Shown: one piece after another, positions 35,774-44,312 of the stretch | Numbering within the stretch: position 1 is the first letter of the stretch | How the letters are laid out: each line of letters opens with the position of its first letter | NCBI GenBank assembly: GCA_030744435.1 | Contig: JASLQO010000032.1 | Span: 349,165-413,164, forward strand | Reading direction: 5' to 3' | From: JASLQO01 sp002327525 | GTDB lineage: Bacteria; Pseudomonadota; Gammaproteobacteria; Pseudomonadales; Azotimanducaceae | Length of the DNA: 64,000 bases | The notes under the pieces: model-generated | Seen by the model: only the letters and a program-made list of their open reading frames with translations | Database searches by the model: none | Told to the model about the DNA's origin: nothing | Translations under genes and position numbers: made by a program

Positions 35774-37335
35774 TCAGCTTCGAACAGCCCTACCCCTCCG
35801 CACGGTCGCCCGTCTGCGCGGCCAACCTGGTCGCAAGCTCGCAACCGCTCGCCGTCCAGTCCGGTATCCGCGCATTACGCCGCGGCGGTAATGCGGTGGA
35901 CGCAGCACTCGCAACCGCCATCTCGCTGACCGTGGTCGAGCCCAACAACAACGGTGTAGGCAGCGATGCTTTCGCTCTGTTGTGGGATGGCAAACAACTG
36001 GTAGGGCTCAATGGTTCTGGCCGGGCACCCGCTGGCTGGACTCGGGAGCGCTTTGCCGGTCGCGATCAGATGCCAGCGCTCGGCTGGGATGCAGTAACCG
36101 TACCCGGGGCAGTGAGCGCATGGGTGGCGCTGTCACAACGCTATGGGCGCCTGCCCTTCGAAGACCTCTTCACGGACGCCATCGCGTATGCCGAACGGGG
36201 CTTTCAGGTAGGCCCCAAAACCGCCTGGTACTGGCAGCTAGCGGCCGAAACGTACGCCGAATACCCCGAATTCAGTGATCACTTTCTTCCCGCCCCCGGC
36301 GCTGGCAGGCTGTTTCGACGACCCGATCTGGCGCGCACGCTGGCGACCATCGCCGATTCGCGCGGACAGGCATTCTACGAGGGTGGGCTCGCAGAGCGCA
36401 TCGAACGGGCCGCCATCGCGGGCGGCGGCGCCATGCGCGCCTCCGATCTTGCGGCTCATCGCGCCGACTGGGTGCAACCTACACGGCAGATGTACCGTGA
36501 CGTCACGCTGCACGAGATTCCGCCCAATGGTCAGGGTCTCGCCGCCCAGATTGCGCTGGGCATCCTGCGTCACCTGAGTCCGGGGCCCCTCGACAGCGCA
36601 GCGCTCGCCCACCAGCAGATCGAAGCCATGAAAATAGCGATTCGTGCCGCCTTCGATCACTTCGCCGATCCCGAAAGCATGCTCCTCGATCCGGAAGAAC
36701 TGCTTGGTGAACGCTCGCTTGCACGCGTCGCCTCGAGTCTGACCGACAGGGCCAGCACCCTGCCGCCCCCTGCGTTGCCCATGAGTCATGACACGGTGTA
36801 CCTCACCGCGGCGGATGCGAACGGAATGATGGTGTCGTTCATTCAGTCCAACTACATGGGTTTCGGTTCGGGCATCGTGATCCCGGGCACCGGTATCAGC
36901 ATGCAGAATCGCGGTGCCGGGTTCTCGCTCGAACCCGGGCACCCGAACGAGGTCGGCCCGGGCAAGCGACCCTTCCACACCATCATCCCGGGCTTCGTGA
37001 CCGATGCTTCGGGACCGCGCCTCAGTTTCGGCGTCATGGGTGGACACATGCAGCACCAGGGCCATGTGCAGATGGTCTCCCGCATCTTCGACCACGGCCA
37101 GAATCCCCAGGCCGCTAGCGATGCACCCCGCTGGCACGTCTATCCTGATTTCACGGTAGGTCTGGAGGAACGTGTACCAGAGAGCGTGGCCGCGGAGCTG
37201 TCCGAGCGCGGGCACCAGGTACGCTATGAACCGCACGTGCACGTGTTCGGCGGCGCCCAGCTGATTCTCAAGACCGAAGACGGTTACGTGGGTGGATCTG
37301 ATCACCGAAAGGAGGGTCAGGTAGCCGGATTCTAG
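35770..37335 (+). CDS. Gamma-glutamyltransferase-family Ntn hydrolase
   Basis: A 521-residue member of the GGT family, which self-cleaves to expose a catalytic Thr. The predicted Thr is Thr342 in SHDTVYLTAADANG, and FSLEPGHPNEVGPGKRPFHT lies in the small subunit region. The first half has RRGGNAVDAALATAISLTVV and EPNNNGVGSDAFALLWDGK. No signal peptide is visible, so this is likely a cytoplasmic paralogue rather than the periplasmic glutathione-degrading enzyme. The TTG at 35770 overlaps the DUF2254-like stop. Confidence 0.85.
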   Translation: MISFEQPYPSARSPVCAANLVASSQPLAVQSGIRALRRGGNAVDAALATAISLTVVEPNNNGVGSDAFALLWDGKQLVGLNGSGRAPAGWTRERFAGRDQMPALGWDAVTVPGAVSAWVALSQRYGRLPFEDLFTDAIAYAERGFQVGPKTAWYWQLAAETYAEYPEFSDHFLPAPGAGRLFRRPDLARTLATIADSRGQAFYEGGLAERIERAAIAGGGAMRASDLAAHRADWVQPTRQMYRDVTLHEIPPNGQGLAAQIALGILRHLSPGPLDSAALAHQQIEAMKIAIRAAFDHFADPESMLLDPEELLGERSLARVASSLTDRASTLPPPALPMSHDTVYLTAADANGMMVSFIQSNYMGFGSGIVIPGTGISMQNRGAGFSLEPGHPNEVGPGKRPFHTIIPGFVTDASGPRLSFGVMGGHMQHQGHVQMVSRIFDHGQNPQAASDAPRWHVYPDFTVGLEERVPESVAAELSERGHQVRYEPHVHVFGGAQLILKTEDGYVGGSDHRKEGQVAGF

Positions 37336-37392
37336 TCCCCTGATGTAAGCTTGCGGGTTCTCAATTTACTCAAAGAGAACACGAGGGACACA

Positions 37393-38826
37393 GTGAGCAA
37401 TCGACAGAAGTTCTATATCGATGGTGCGTGGGTAGCCCCCTCCACAGCCGATACTCTGGACGTCATCAACCCTGCTAACGAAGAGGTCATCGACCAGGTG
37501 GCGATGGGCGGTGAGGCCGACATCAATGCGGCCGTCACCGCGGCAAAGACGGCTTTCGAGACCTTCTCCCAGACCACACGCGAGCAGCGTATCGAACTGC
37601 TCGGGAAGATCATCGCTGCATATAGCGCTCGACTCGGCGAAGTAGCCGCAACCATCAGCGAGGAAATGGGCGCACCGATGGCGCTTGCCAACGCCGCTCA
37701 GGCGCCAGCAGGACTCGGCCACTTCATGACCACGCTACAAGTGCTGAAGAATTTCGAATTCGAAGAAGACATCGGCACGAGCCATGTGGTTCGTGAACCA
37801 GCCGGAGTATGCGGCCTGATCACCCCCTGGAACTGGCCTATCAACCAGATTGCCTGCAAGGTTGCTCCGGCGCTGGCCGCGGGCTGTACCATGGTGCTGA
37901 AGCCCTCCGAGGTAGCGCCGTTCAACGCCATCCTGTTCGCCGAGATTCTGGACGAGGCCGGAGTATCGCCGGGTGTGTTCAATCTGGTGAACGGCGACGG
38001 CCCGACGGTGGGCGCGGCACTCTCTGCACACCCCGACATCGACATGATGTCGTTCACGGGTTCCACTCGCGCGGGAATCGAGGTAGCCAAGAATGCCGCC
38101 CCCACGGTGAAGCGTGTCGCGCAAGAACTGGGCGGCAAGTCGGCCAACATCATTCTCGACGATGCCGACTTCGCCACATCGATTTCGCGAGACGTGTTCG
38201 GCGTCTGCATGAACTCGGGCCAGTCCTGTAATGCTCCCACCCGCATGCTGGTGCCCCAGGCACGCATGCAGGAAGCGGCCGCTATCGCCAAGGCCGCCGC
38301 GGAAGGTGTGACGGTGGGCGACCCCAACGCCGAAGGTACGACCATCGGTCCCGTCGTCTCCGAGGTGCAGTTCAACAAGATCCAGGACCTCATTCAGAAA
38401 GGCATCGACGAGGGTGCAACACTTGAGATCGGCGGCACCGGCCGTCCGGATGGGCTCAATCGGGGCTACTACATCAAGCCGACGGTGTTCTCTAACGTCA
38501 CCAATGACATGAGCATTGCCCAGGAGGAGATCTTCGGACCTGTCCTGTCGCTTATCGGCTACCAGGACGACGAGGATGCCGTGCGTATCGCCAACGATAC
38601 CATTTACGGCCTCTCCGGTTATATCTCCTCCGGTGATTCGGAGAGAGCCAAGGCCCTCGCCCGACGTATCCGCACCGGCAACGTGCACCTGAATGGCGCA
38701 CCGGTCGACAACAACGCGCCCTTCGGTGGCTACAAGCAATCCGGCAACGGACGCGAATGGGGCGCGCACGGTTTCGAGGAATTTCTGGAGACCAAGGCCA
38801 TCATGGGCTACAACGCTGCTGGTTGA
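37393..38826 (+). CDS. NAD(P)-dependent aldehyde dehydrogenase
   Basis: A 477-residue ALDH that oxidises an aldehyde to the acid. The catalytic Glu245 is in AQELGGKSANIIL and the catalytic Cys279 in NSGQSCNAPTRM; TPWNWPI, FTGSTRAGI and EEIFGPVLSLI complete the set. GAGGG five bases before GTG at 37393 supports this start. A clear terminator follows. It may act with the ThDP decarboxylase encoded upstream, but the gap and intervening genes make this only a suggestion. Confidence 0.92.
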   Translation: MSNRQKFYIDGAWVAPSTADTLDVINPANEEVIDQVAMGGEADINAAVTAAKTAFETFSQTTREQRIELLGKIIAAYSARLGEVAATISEEMGAPMALANAAQAPAGLGHFMTTLQVLKNFEFEEDIGTSHVVREPAGVCGLITPWNWPINQIACKVAPALAAGCTMVLKPSEVAPFNAILFAEILDEAGVSPGVFNLVNGDGPTVGAALSAHPDIDMMSFTGSTRAGIEVAKNAAPTVKRVAQELGGKSANIILDDADFATSISRDVFGVCMNSGQSCNAPTRMLVPQARMQEAAAIAKAAAEGVTVGDPNAEGTTIGPVVSEVQFNKIQDLIQKGIDEGATLEIGGTGRPDGLNRGYYIKPTVFSNVTNDMSIAQEEIFGPVLSLIGYQDDEDAVRIANDTIYGLSGYISSGDSERAKALARRIRTGNVHLNGAPVDNNAPFGGYKQSGNGREWGAHGFEEFLETKAIMGYNAAG

Positions 38827-38844
38827 CCACGCTGCTACGCGCCC

Positions 38845-38877
38845 AAAAGCGCGAACCCAATGGGCCCGCGCTTTTTT
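38845..38877 (+). terminator. Rho-independent terminator after aldehyde dehydrogenase
   Basis: AAAAGCGCG pairs with CGCGCTTTT, nine base pairs around a 13-base loop, followed by further T residues. It begins 19 bases after the stop codon. Confidence 0.85.
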
Positions 38878-38927
38878 ATGTTGCGATCCGGTTGATGACA
38901 GCAGGCGGAGACGCGAGCACGCGTAAA

Positions 38928-39050
38928 ATCTACAAGCAACCGGAACAGGATGAGCGTCAGCGCGAAATAGCCACGCCGAAACTGCCATTCGGTCCAGTCG
39001 AAACCGGCTTCAACCGCGATCCATGAGCCGATGAGCGATACCGTGAGCAG
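38928..39050 (-). pseudogene. Cytochrome b561-like fragment
   Basis: The minus strand reads GSWIAVEAGFDWTEWQFRRG, then YFALTLILFRLLVDF. This resembles the segment EWHxxxGY...LxxFRLLWG of cytochrome b561-type diheme membrane proteins. No start or stop belonging to a gene is present and only about 40 residues match. I read it as a remnant between the terminator and the DUF6152 gene; the rest of 38880-39170 shows nothing else apart from a hairpin. Confidence 0.45.
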
Positions 39051-39119
39051 CCGGTGATTCCCGTTACAGCACCACTAACAGAGCATCTTGTGGGAAAAAG
39101 CCGAGTCTTGTGAACGCGC

Positions 39120-39146
39120 GGGCTCCGTGTGTCTGACGCGGAGCCC
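39120..39146 (-). terminator. Hairpin downstream of the DUF6152 gene
   Basis: GGGCTCCG and CGGAGCCC pair perfectly over eight bases with an 11-base loop, 25 bases beyond the DUF6152 stop on the minus strand. A T-run (CTTTTTCCC read on the minus strand) lies somewhat further on, so termination is plausible but not canonical. Confidence 0.5.
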
Positions 39147-39170
39147 GGCTTAACCTCGTCGCGCAGCGTT

Positions 39171-39593
39171 CTACCGGCTGGGGTCGCGGCCGTCGTCAGG
39201 CGCGCCGGTACCGGAAGATCCCATGAAGATCTTTGTACCGTCAGTGAACGTCACGTCCCGGCCATTGGCGCGCTTTGAACGGTCCTTGCTCTGATACCCG
39301 TCCACGATGATGACCGTACCCGGCTTCAGCGAGTTCCTGGTGAGCCCCCGGCGCAATAGGGTATTGGGCGTGCCGCCTTCCACCATCCAGCTTTCCGTGT
39401 TGCCCCCCTCATCGGTTATCTCCATGTGTATCCAGGCATGCGGATTGACCCACTCCACCTTGGTCACAGGACCTCTCAAGAGGAGCGGTCGATTGGGATC
39501 GAACTCCGCACCAAACGCGTGATGTGCGTTTGTCTGGGGTGCCACTGCCACCAACAATCCGGCCAGGGCCAGTCCGATTGTTCTGTTTCGCAT
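39171..39593 (-). CDS. DUF6152 family exported protein
   Basis: A 140-residue protein with a signal peptide (TIGLALAGLLVAVAPQTNA) followed by HHAFGAEFDPNRPL, then VTKVEWVNPHAWIHM, NTLLRRGLTRNSLKPG and RANGRDVTFTDG. These match the DUF6152 family, a small beta-rich periplasmic protein of unknown function. It follows another exported protein gene on the same strand after 40 bases; similar pairs are common in Gammaproteobacteria that degrade hydrophobic compounds (from memory). Confidence 0.85.
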   Translation of the reverse strand: MRNRTIGLALAGLLVAVAPQTNAHHAFGAEFDPNRPLLLRGPVTKVEWVNPHAWIHMEITDEGGNTESWMVEGGTPNTLLRRGLTRNSLKPGTVIIVDGYQSKDRSKRANGRDVTFTDGTKIFMGSSGTGAPDDGRDPSR

Positions 39594-39633
39594 GAATTAC
39601 ATCTCCTAAAGTAGTGCTGCTAGTGTATCCCTT

Positions 39634-40467
39634 CTATCGTGGCAATGGATTCCGCCGCCACTCTCCGTACATCAGCTCCTCCACGAATTCGACGCAACGA
39701 AAGTCCATCAGTTGCGCATTTTCCTCCATTCGCCGGTAGATTGGCATGCTGATCTTCCATGGACGTGTGAAGGTTGTGGGATCCTCTATGGTCGCTTCGT
39801 AGCGCAGATGATCGGATCCGGTTGGCGTATAGCGCTCCGTCACTTTCATCTGATCGCTGTGGTGATTGCCCGATCTATCCAGCCAGCTCTGGTCGAGTAG
39901 CCCGGTGACTTCCACCACCAGTGTATCTCCCTCCCAGTAGCCGTACGACTGTCCCATCCACGAATCCACTGGCGCCGGGCCCGGATCTTCGAGGTAGATC
40001 TCCCTCACCGCACCCGCATACTGGTAGGCGATGAACATAGAATTCTCACCCTGGAATATCTGGAATGGTTGCGGCATATAGGTCGCCCGCGGCACGCCCG
40101 GTAGGTAACAGTTAATCTCCGGGTCGCGATTCAGCCAGTTGGCCTGATTTTCCTGTTTTTTAGCCAGTCCTTCCGGCGTGTAGGGAATACTACCACCCTC
40201 CACGACACCCTGACCTGGCGGAACCGCGCCTACGGCTCCCATCTTCAACACACCAACCGCGGGCACGAGCCCGTGCGGTCCTTCGCGCAGCTGCATGGCG
40301 GCGCGCGCCATGTGCCGTTCGATGTCGTAGTTGGCCTCGTTCATCACCTGCCAGATGCCATTGAGGTCCGGATGCTCGCCATCGGGTCCGCGCGGCGCAG
40401 CATATTCCGAGGCGTGCGCAAACGCACAACTCATCATCAGACCGACCAGGCACAAAACATAATGCAT
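39634..40467 (-). CDS. Exported hypothetical protein paired with DUF6152
   Basis: A 277-residue protein with a signal peptide (MHYVLCLVGLMMSCAFAHA). It has the motifs GPDGEHPDLNGIWQVMNEAN, split by the fold; CYLPGVPRATYMPQPFQIFQ; YAGAVREIYLE; GYWEGDTLVVEVTGLLDQSW; and LRYEATIEDPTTFTRPWKIS. I know this beta-rich type as an uncharacterised secreted family that accompanies DUF6152 proteins. AGGGG six bases before the ATG at 40467 fixes the start. Function unknown. Confidence 0.75.
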   Translation of the reverse strand: MHYVLCLVGLMMSCAFAHASEYAAPRGPDGEHPDLNGIWQVMNEANYDIERHMARAAMQLREGPHGLVPAVGVLKMGAVGAVPPGQGVVEGGSIPYTPEGLAKKQENQANWLNRDPEINCYLPGVPRATYMPQPFQIFQGENSMFIAYQYAGAVREIYLEDPGPAPVDSWMGQSYGYWEGDTLVVEVTGLLDQSWLDRSGNHHSDQMKVTERYTPTGSDHLRYEATIEDPTTFTRPWKISMPIYRRMEENAQLMDFRCVEFVEELMYGEWRRNPLPR

Positions 40468-40750
40468 AAAGTTCCCCTCGCTTCGTTCCACCCGGCGCTC
40501 GACGGTGCAGCATCGGACAAAGCGACCATGCTCCCATTGCCCCTGCGGCTCGTCAACCATGCTGGACGGTACTGCGACGGCCCTCCACGCACCAGGCGCC
40601 ACCCTGGACAATGTCCCTTTGGAATCCACAATGGGCAATCAGGGATATCCACGAGGAAATGTCAGGCGAAATCGAGATCCGGCCCTCGCCAATCCGCAAG
40701 CGAGACAGATTCTCTCCTACTTGAAGCGCACACTGCGCAACTGAAAGGCA

Positions 40751-40960
40751 TCAGGTGAGCGGATGCAGCACCACCGCGAGTTCGACTGAACCGCGTACCA
40801 GATTCGAGCGCACGCGAACTGGCTCACCAACCACGTCGACCTTGTAAAAAAACGCTTCGAGATCTCCTCCCACAGGACACGTAACTGCATCTGCGCCACT
40901 ATCGGAACGATCTTCATGACCAAGTTCACCTCCATGTGCGTGGTTGGCAATAGCTTTCGC
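40751..40960 (-). pseudogene. Cytochrome P450 C-terminal remnant
   Basis: The minus strand reads MQLRVLWEEISKRF in one frame and, after a seven-T tract at about 40847, VDVVGEPVRVRSNLVRGSVE and LAVVLHPLT in the next. The ending GEPxRVRSNxVRG...VxLHP is the C-terminal signature of bacterial P450s, with the helix after the heme loop before it. The heme-binding Cys loop is not recognisable and the rest of the gene is gone. It lies between the DUF6152 pair and the TonB receptor; 40468-40750 holds nothing I recognise. Confidence 0.6.
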
Positions 40961-41111
40961 CGACATTGCAGCACAAGGCCCCACTTGCCGCAGCTGTGCC
41001 CGGGGTCCGCAACTGTGAGACACCGTTCACGAGCTCGCATCCGTCAAAATGCCTGAACGTACGGTTGGTTTGCTTTCGAGCAAACATCAAGGAATAAGAA
41101 TCTAAATGCAG

Positions 41112-41130
41112 TTGATAACCATTCTCGTTT
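41112..41130 (+). promoter_or_regulatory. Fur box upstream of the TonB-dependent receptor
   Basis: TTGATAACCATTCTCGTTT contains the 7-1-7 arrangement TGATAAC-C-ATTCTCG, matching 11 of 14 bases of TGATAAT-N-ATTATCA. It lies about 40 bases before the receptor start, where Fur with Fe2+ would block transcription. Confidence 0.75.
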
Positions 41131-41168
41131 AACTTACCGTGCCAGCTCCCATTCACGGAGCACGAGAA

Positions 41169-43439
41169 GTGTCGCCCAAATGTCCTGAATACTCGGCCAT
41201 GAGCGCCGCACTCCTCAGCCTGGCGATGCTGTTCGGCACAGCGCCTCTAAATGCCGACGACGACGGCAGTTTCATCGAAGAAATCACCATCGTCGGTCAG
41301 CACATCGATCAACGGCAGATCGCCGGTTCTGCCACACATCTAAGTCTCGAGGAACTCCAGAAATACGCCTATGCGGACATTCAGCGCATTGCCCGCTCTG
41401 TGCCCGGTGTTTCCATTCAAGTGGAAGACGGCTACGGTTTACGCCCCAACATCAGCATTCGCGGCGTTTCCACCGAACGTAGCGGTCGCATTACGCTGCT
41501 GGAGGACAACGTACTCATCTCACCAGCGCCCTACTCCGCACCCTCGGCGTACTACTTCCCCACCATCGGCCGCATGAGTGCGATCGAAGTGCTCAAAGGT
41601 CCGGCTGCCATTACCCAGGGACCGTACACGATTGGCGGTGCACTCAACATGATCTCGACGCCAATCCCCTCGAGCCCCGGCGGCAACGCCTATCTGGAGG
41701 GTGGCCAAGACAGTACCTACCGCCTGCACGCATCCTGGGGCGCGCGCACCGAGTCCGGTTTCGGCGTGCTGGTCGAAGCCCACCAATGGCGCTCCGACGG
41801 TTATCAGGATATCGATCGGTCGAGCCATGACACCGGCCTGGACGTCGTGGACTACACCGTGAAGCTCAGCTACGCCCCGGATGACTCGCGCCACCGTGTC
41901 GCACTCAAGTTGCAGTACGCGGACCAGGATTCGGATCAGAGCTATCTCGGTCTCACCGACAGCGATTTCGACAGCGACGCTTTCCGCCGTTACGGGCTCT
42001 CCGAGCTCGACAACATCGAAACCGAACACGAACAGATCATCCTGCGCTATGAATTCGATGTAACGGACGATCTCAAACTGACGGCCACCGTCTATGACAA
42101 TCAGCACCAACGCGATTGGTTCAAGACCGAAGGTATCGACTTCGACGGCAGCAGTGATGCGCAGAGCTTCTCGCGCACCAGTTGGTTCAACGTCGTACAG
42201 GCCGTCAATCGCGGAGACACCCTTGGTGCTCTGACGCCATCCGATCTCCAGAGTATTCTCAACGGTACCACCGACACTGCATCCGGCAGCATCCAGCTAC
42301 GCTCCAACGACCGCGAATACTTCTCCCGCGGCATGCAACTGCGGGCGGACTGGACCGCCGAGATCGGCGCCACCACACATGCCGTCGAAGTTGGCGTGCG
42401 TTACCACGAGGACGAGGAAGATCGCCTGCAGCGCAATTCCACCTACTCGCAGGTGGACGCTAAACTGGTGCTGGACGACCTAGGACTGCTCGGCAACGCC
42501 GGCAACCGCATTCAGGAGGCAGAAGCCTGGGCGCTGCACATTTACGACCGAATCGAATTCGGCAACTGGGCGATCACACCCGGTCTGCGCTATGAAGACA
42601 TCGAGCAAAAACGCACGCGCTACGAGACCCGCAGCGGGCACACCAGCAATCCGGCTTCACGGGCGAGCGACAATGTGCGTGACGCTCGCGAAAACAATAC
42701 CCGTGTCTGGCTGCCGGGTATTGGTGTCATCTACACCGTGAACGAATCCGTGGCATTGGTTGGCGGTGTACACAAGGGATTCACCGCACCAAGCAACGCA
42801 CCAGGCGTGGACGAAGAAACCGCCATCAACTACGAGGCGGGCTTTCGTTGGACCAACGCACAGCTGGATGCGGAACTGATGTTCTTCTACAGCGACTACG
42901 ACAACCTGCTCGGTGAGTGCACTTCCTCATCAGGCTCCGATTGCGAAGCTGGCGATGCCTTCAACGGTGACGCCGCCACGGTGAAGGGCCTGGAGCTCTA
43001 TGTGGCTGCCGACCTGGCCTCGCAGCACGAATTCAGCGTACCGCTGCAGTTCAACTACACCTACACCGACGGCGAATTCGATACCGATATCGCCGATACC
43101 GATTTCTTCGGTGACGTTAGTTCGGGAGACCCGATTCCCTACACCCCGGAACATCAGTTCAACGTCTCACTCGGCCTAGAGACGGGCCCCTGGGCCACTT
43201 ATCTGTCGGCCAACTACGTCGACGAGGTGTGTGTTCGCGCAGCGTGTCAGCAATTCGAGAAAACCGATGACGCACTGACGCTCGACTGGTCTGGCCGCTA
43301 TGACGTCAATGACATGCTCACGCTGTTCGCCAGGGTCGAAAACCTCACGGGCGAGGACAACATTCTCGGTCGCCACCCCTATGGCGCACGTCCCAACAAG
43401 GACAGAACGGCGGCTTTTGGGGTGCGTATCAGTTTCTGA
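41169..43439 (+). CDS. TonB-dependent outer-membrane receptor (iron type)
   Basis: A receptor of about 756 residues: signal peptide (SAALLSLAMLFGTAPLNA), TonB-box region IEEITIVGQ, plug domain with YADIQRIARSVPGVSIQVED, RPNISIRGV and MSAIEVLKGPAAITQGPYTI, GGALNMI, then a 22-strand barrel ending in AAFGVRISF with terminal Phe. The plug motif resembles FecA-like ferric-siderophore receptors. GGAG eight bases before GTG at 41169 suggests that start; ATG at 41199 is possible. A Fur box lies upstream, so iron repression is likely. No FecR/FecI pair is adjacent. Confidence 0.88.
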   Translation: MSPKCPEYSAMSAALLSLAMLFGTAPLNADDDGSFIEEITIVGQHIDQRQIAGSATHLSLEELQKYAYADIQRIARSVPGVSIQVEDGYGLRPNISIRGVSTERSGRITLLEDNVLISPAPYSAPSAYYFPTIGRMSAIEVLKGPAAITQGPYTIGGALNMISTPIPSSPGGNAYLEGGQDSTYRLHASWGARTESGFGVLVEAHQWRSDGYQDIDRSSHDTGLDVVDYTVKLSYAPDDSRHRVALKLQYADQDSDQSYLGLTDSDFDSDAFRRYGLSELDNIETEHEQIILRYEFDVTDDLKLTATVYDNQHQRDWFKTEGIDFDGSSDAQSFSRTSWFNVVQAVNRGDTLGALTPSDLQSILNGTTDTASGSIQLRSNDREYFSRGMQLRADWTAEIGATTHAVEVGVRYHEDEEDRLQRNSTYSQVDAKLVLDDLGLLGNAGNRIQEAEAWALHIYDRIEFGNWAITPGLRYEDIEQKRTRYETRSGHTSNPASRASDNVRDARENNTRVWLPGIGVIYTVNESVALVGGVHKGFTAPSNAPGVDEETAINYEAGFRWTNAQLDAELMFFYSDYDNLLGECTSSSGSDCEAGDAFNGDAATVKGLELYVAADLASQHEFSVPLQFNYTYTDGEFDTDIADTDFFGDVSSGDPIPYTPEHQFNVSLGLETGPWATYLSANYVDEVCVRAACQQFEKTDDALTLDWSGRYDVNDMLTLFARVENLTGEDNILGRHPYGARPNKDRTAAFGVRISF

Positions 43440-43447
43440 GTGACGGA

Positions 43448-43465
43448 GGTCTCCGCTCGGAGGCC
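43448..43465. terminator. Hairpin between convergent receptor and aldolase genes
   Basis: GGTCTCCG and CGGAGGCC pair over about seven bases with a small loop, eight bases after the receptor stop and 12 before the aldolase stop on the other strand. No long T-run follows immediately; a TTTT occurs within the end of the aldolase gene. It may serve both strands. Confidence 0.4.
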
Positions 43466-43476
43466 CCGGCCAACGG

Positions 43477-44274
43477 TCAGGCCTTTTCCATCAGCTTCTG
43501 CATGCCCTCTCCCAGCTGCGTGATGGCGGCGCGATAGATGAAGCGGTCCCAGCCAATGCAAAAGTGGCGCACGCCCAGGTCGAGGTAACGCCGGGCCTGA
43601 TCCACTGCGCCGATTTCGATGCGCGGATGAATTTCGTACTCGAGCGCCTTTCCAATGACCAGTTCTTCGAACGGACGGATTTGCGGTGTCGACATGAGAG
43701 CGGGCTGGCCCCGTGAGAAACCAAAGTCCGCAGGCCCCCATTGCACCATGTCCACACCTCGTGAGCGGGCGCGCTCCAGCACGGCGTCGATATCGGCCAC
43801 GGTTATGTTCTTCTCGATCATGATGGCGACCACGAACGACTCGAGGTCCTTCAGATAGGCGTCGGTGTCGTAGCTGGTCAGCGCCGGACGCCGCAGCTTC
43901 ACTCCCATATGTCCTTCTCCGGCCGGCGTGTCTGCCGCCACGATGCGGTGGCACTCATCGACGTCCTCGACCGAACGGATGTCCGTGAACAGCACTGCCT
44001 TGAAACCGGCGCCCATGGCGGCCTGCGTCCAGAAACCCTGCCCTTCCTGATCCGGCTTGATCATCAACGGCAGGTTACCGCACTGCCCCGCGCGGGCGAG
44101 GTGGTATAACGCATTCATGTCGAGCACGGAATACTCGGCGTCGAATTCGGCATAGTCGAACAACCCGGTGTCGCCGACGATCTCGGCGATGTCCGGGTCG
44201 TTGAACAGAACGTGCGTACCTATGGTGGGCTCGCCCGCATCGAGCTTCCTACGCAGGGTGTTATCGAGAATCAC
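43477..44274 (-). CDS. HpcH/HpaI aldolase/citrate lyase family protein
   Basis: A 265-residue TIM-barrel protein of the class II pyruvate aldolase type: GEPTIGTHVLFNDPDIAEIV, split; DYAEFDAEYSVLDM in place of the usual Glu/Asp metal site; GAGFKAVLFTDIRSVEDVDE; and the late motif VDMVQWGPADFGFSRG. It would split or form C-C bonds using pyruvate-like donors. It departs from HpaI in several loops, so substrate and even activity are uncertain. It follows the DUF7064-type gene by 38 bases on the same strand. Confidence 0.78.
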   Translation of the reverse strand: MILDNTLRRKLDAGEPTIGTHVLFNDPDIAEIVGDTGLFDYAEFDAEYSVLDMNALYHLARAGQCGNLPLMIKPDQEGQGFWTQAAMGAGFKAVLFTDIRSVEDVDECHRIVAADTPAGEGHMGVKLRRPALTSYDTDAYLKDLESFVVAIMIEKNITVADIDAVLERARSRGVDMVQWGPADFGFSRGQPALMSTPQIRPFEELVIGKALEYEIHPRIEIGAVDQARRYLDLGVRHFCIGWDRFIYRAAITQLGEGMQKLMEKA

Positions 44275-44312
44275 GAGGCTTCCTCCCCTCTTTCAGAACG
44301 CCGCGGGGAGCG

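Noticed and set aside
36238..37305. A 355-codon minus-strand frame
   Set aside because: Fully antisense to the gamma-glutamyltransferase gene, without ribosome binding site or recognisable motif.
37735..38988. A 417-codon minus-strand frame
   Set aside because: Antisense to aldehyde dehydrogenase, whose catalytic motifs are all intact; composition is that of a shadow frame.
38890..39170. Possible attenuator or riboswitch before the DUF6152 pair
   Set aside because: The hairpin lies downstream, not upstream, of the minus-strand genes, so it fits a terminator better.
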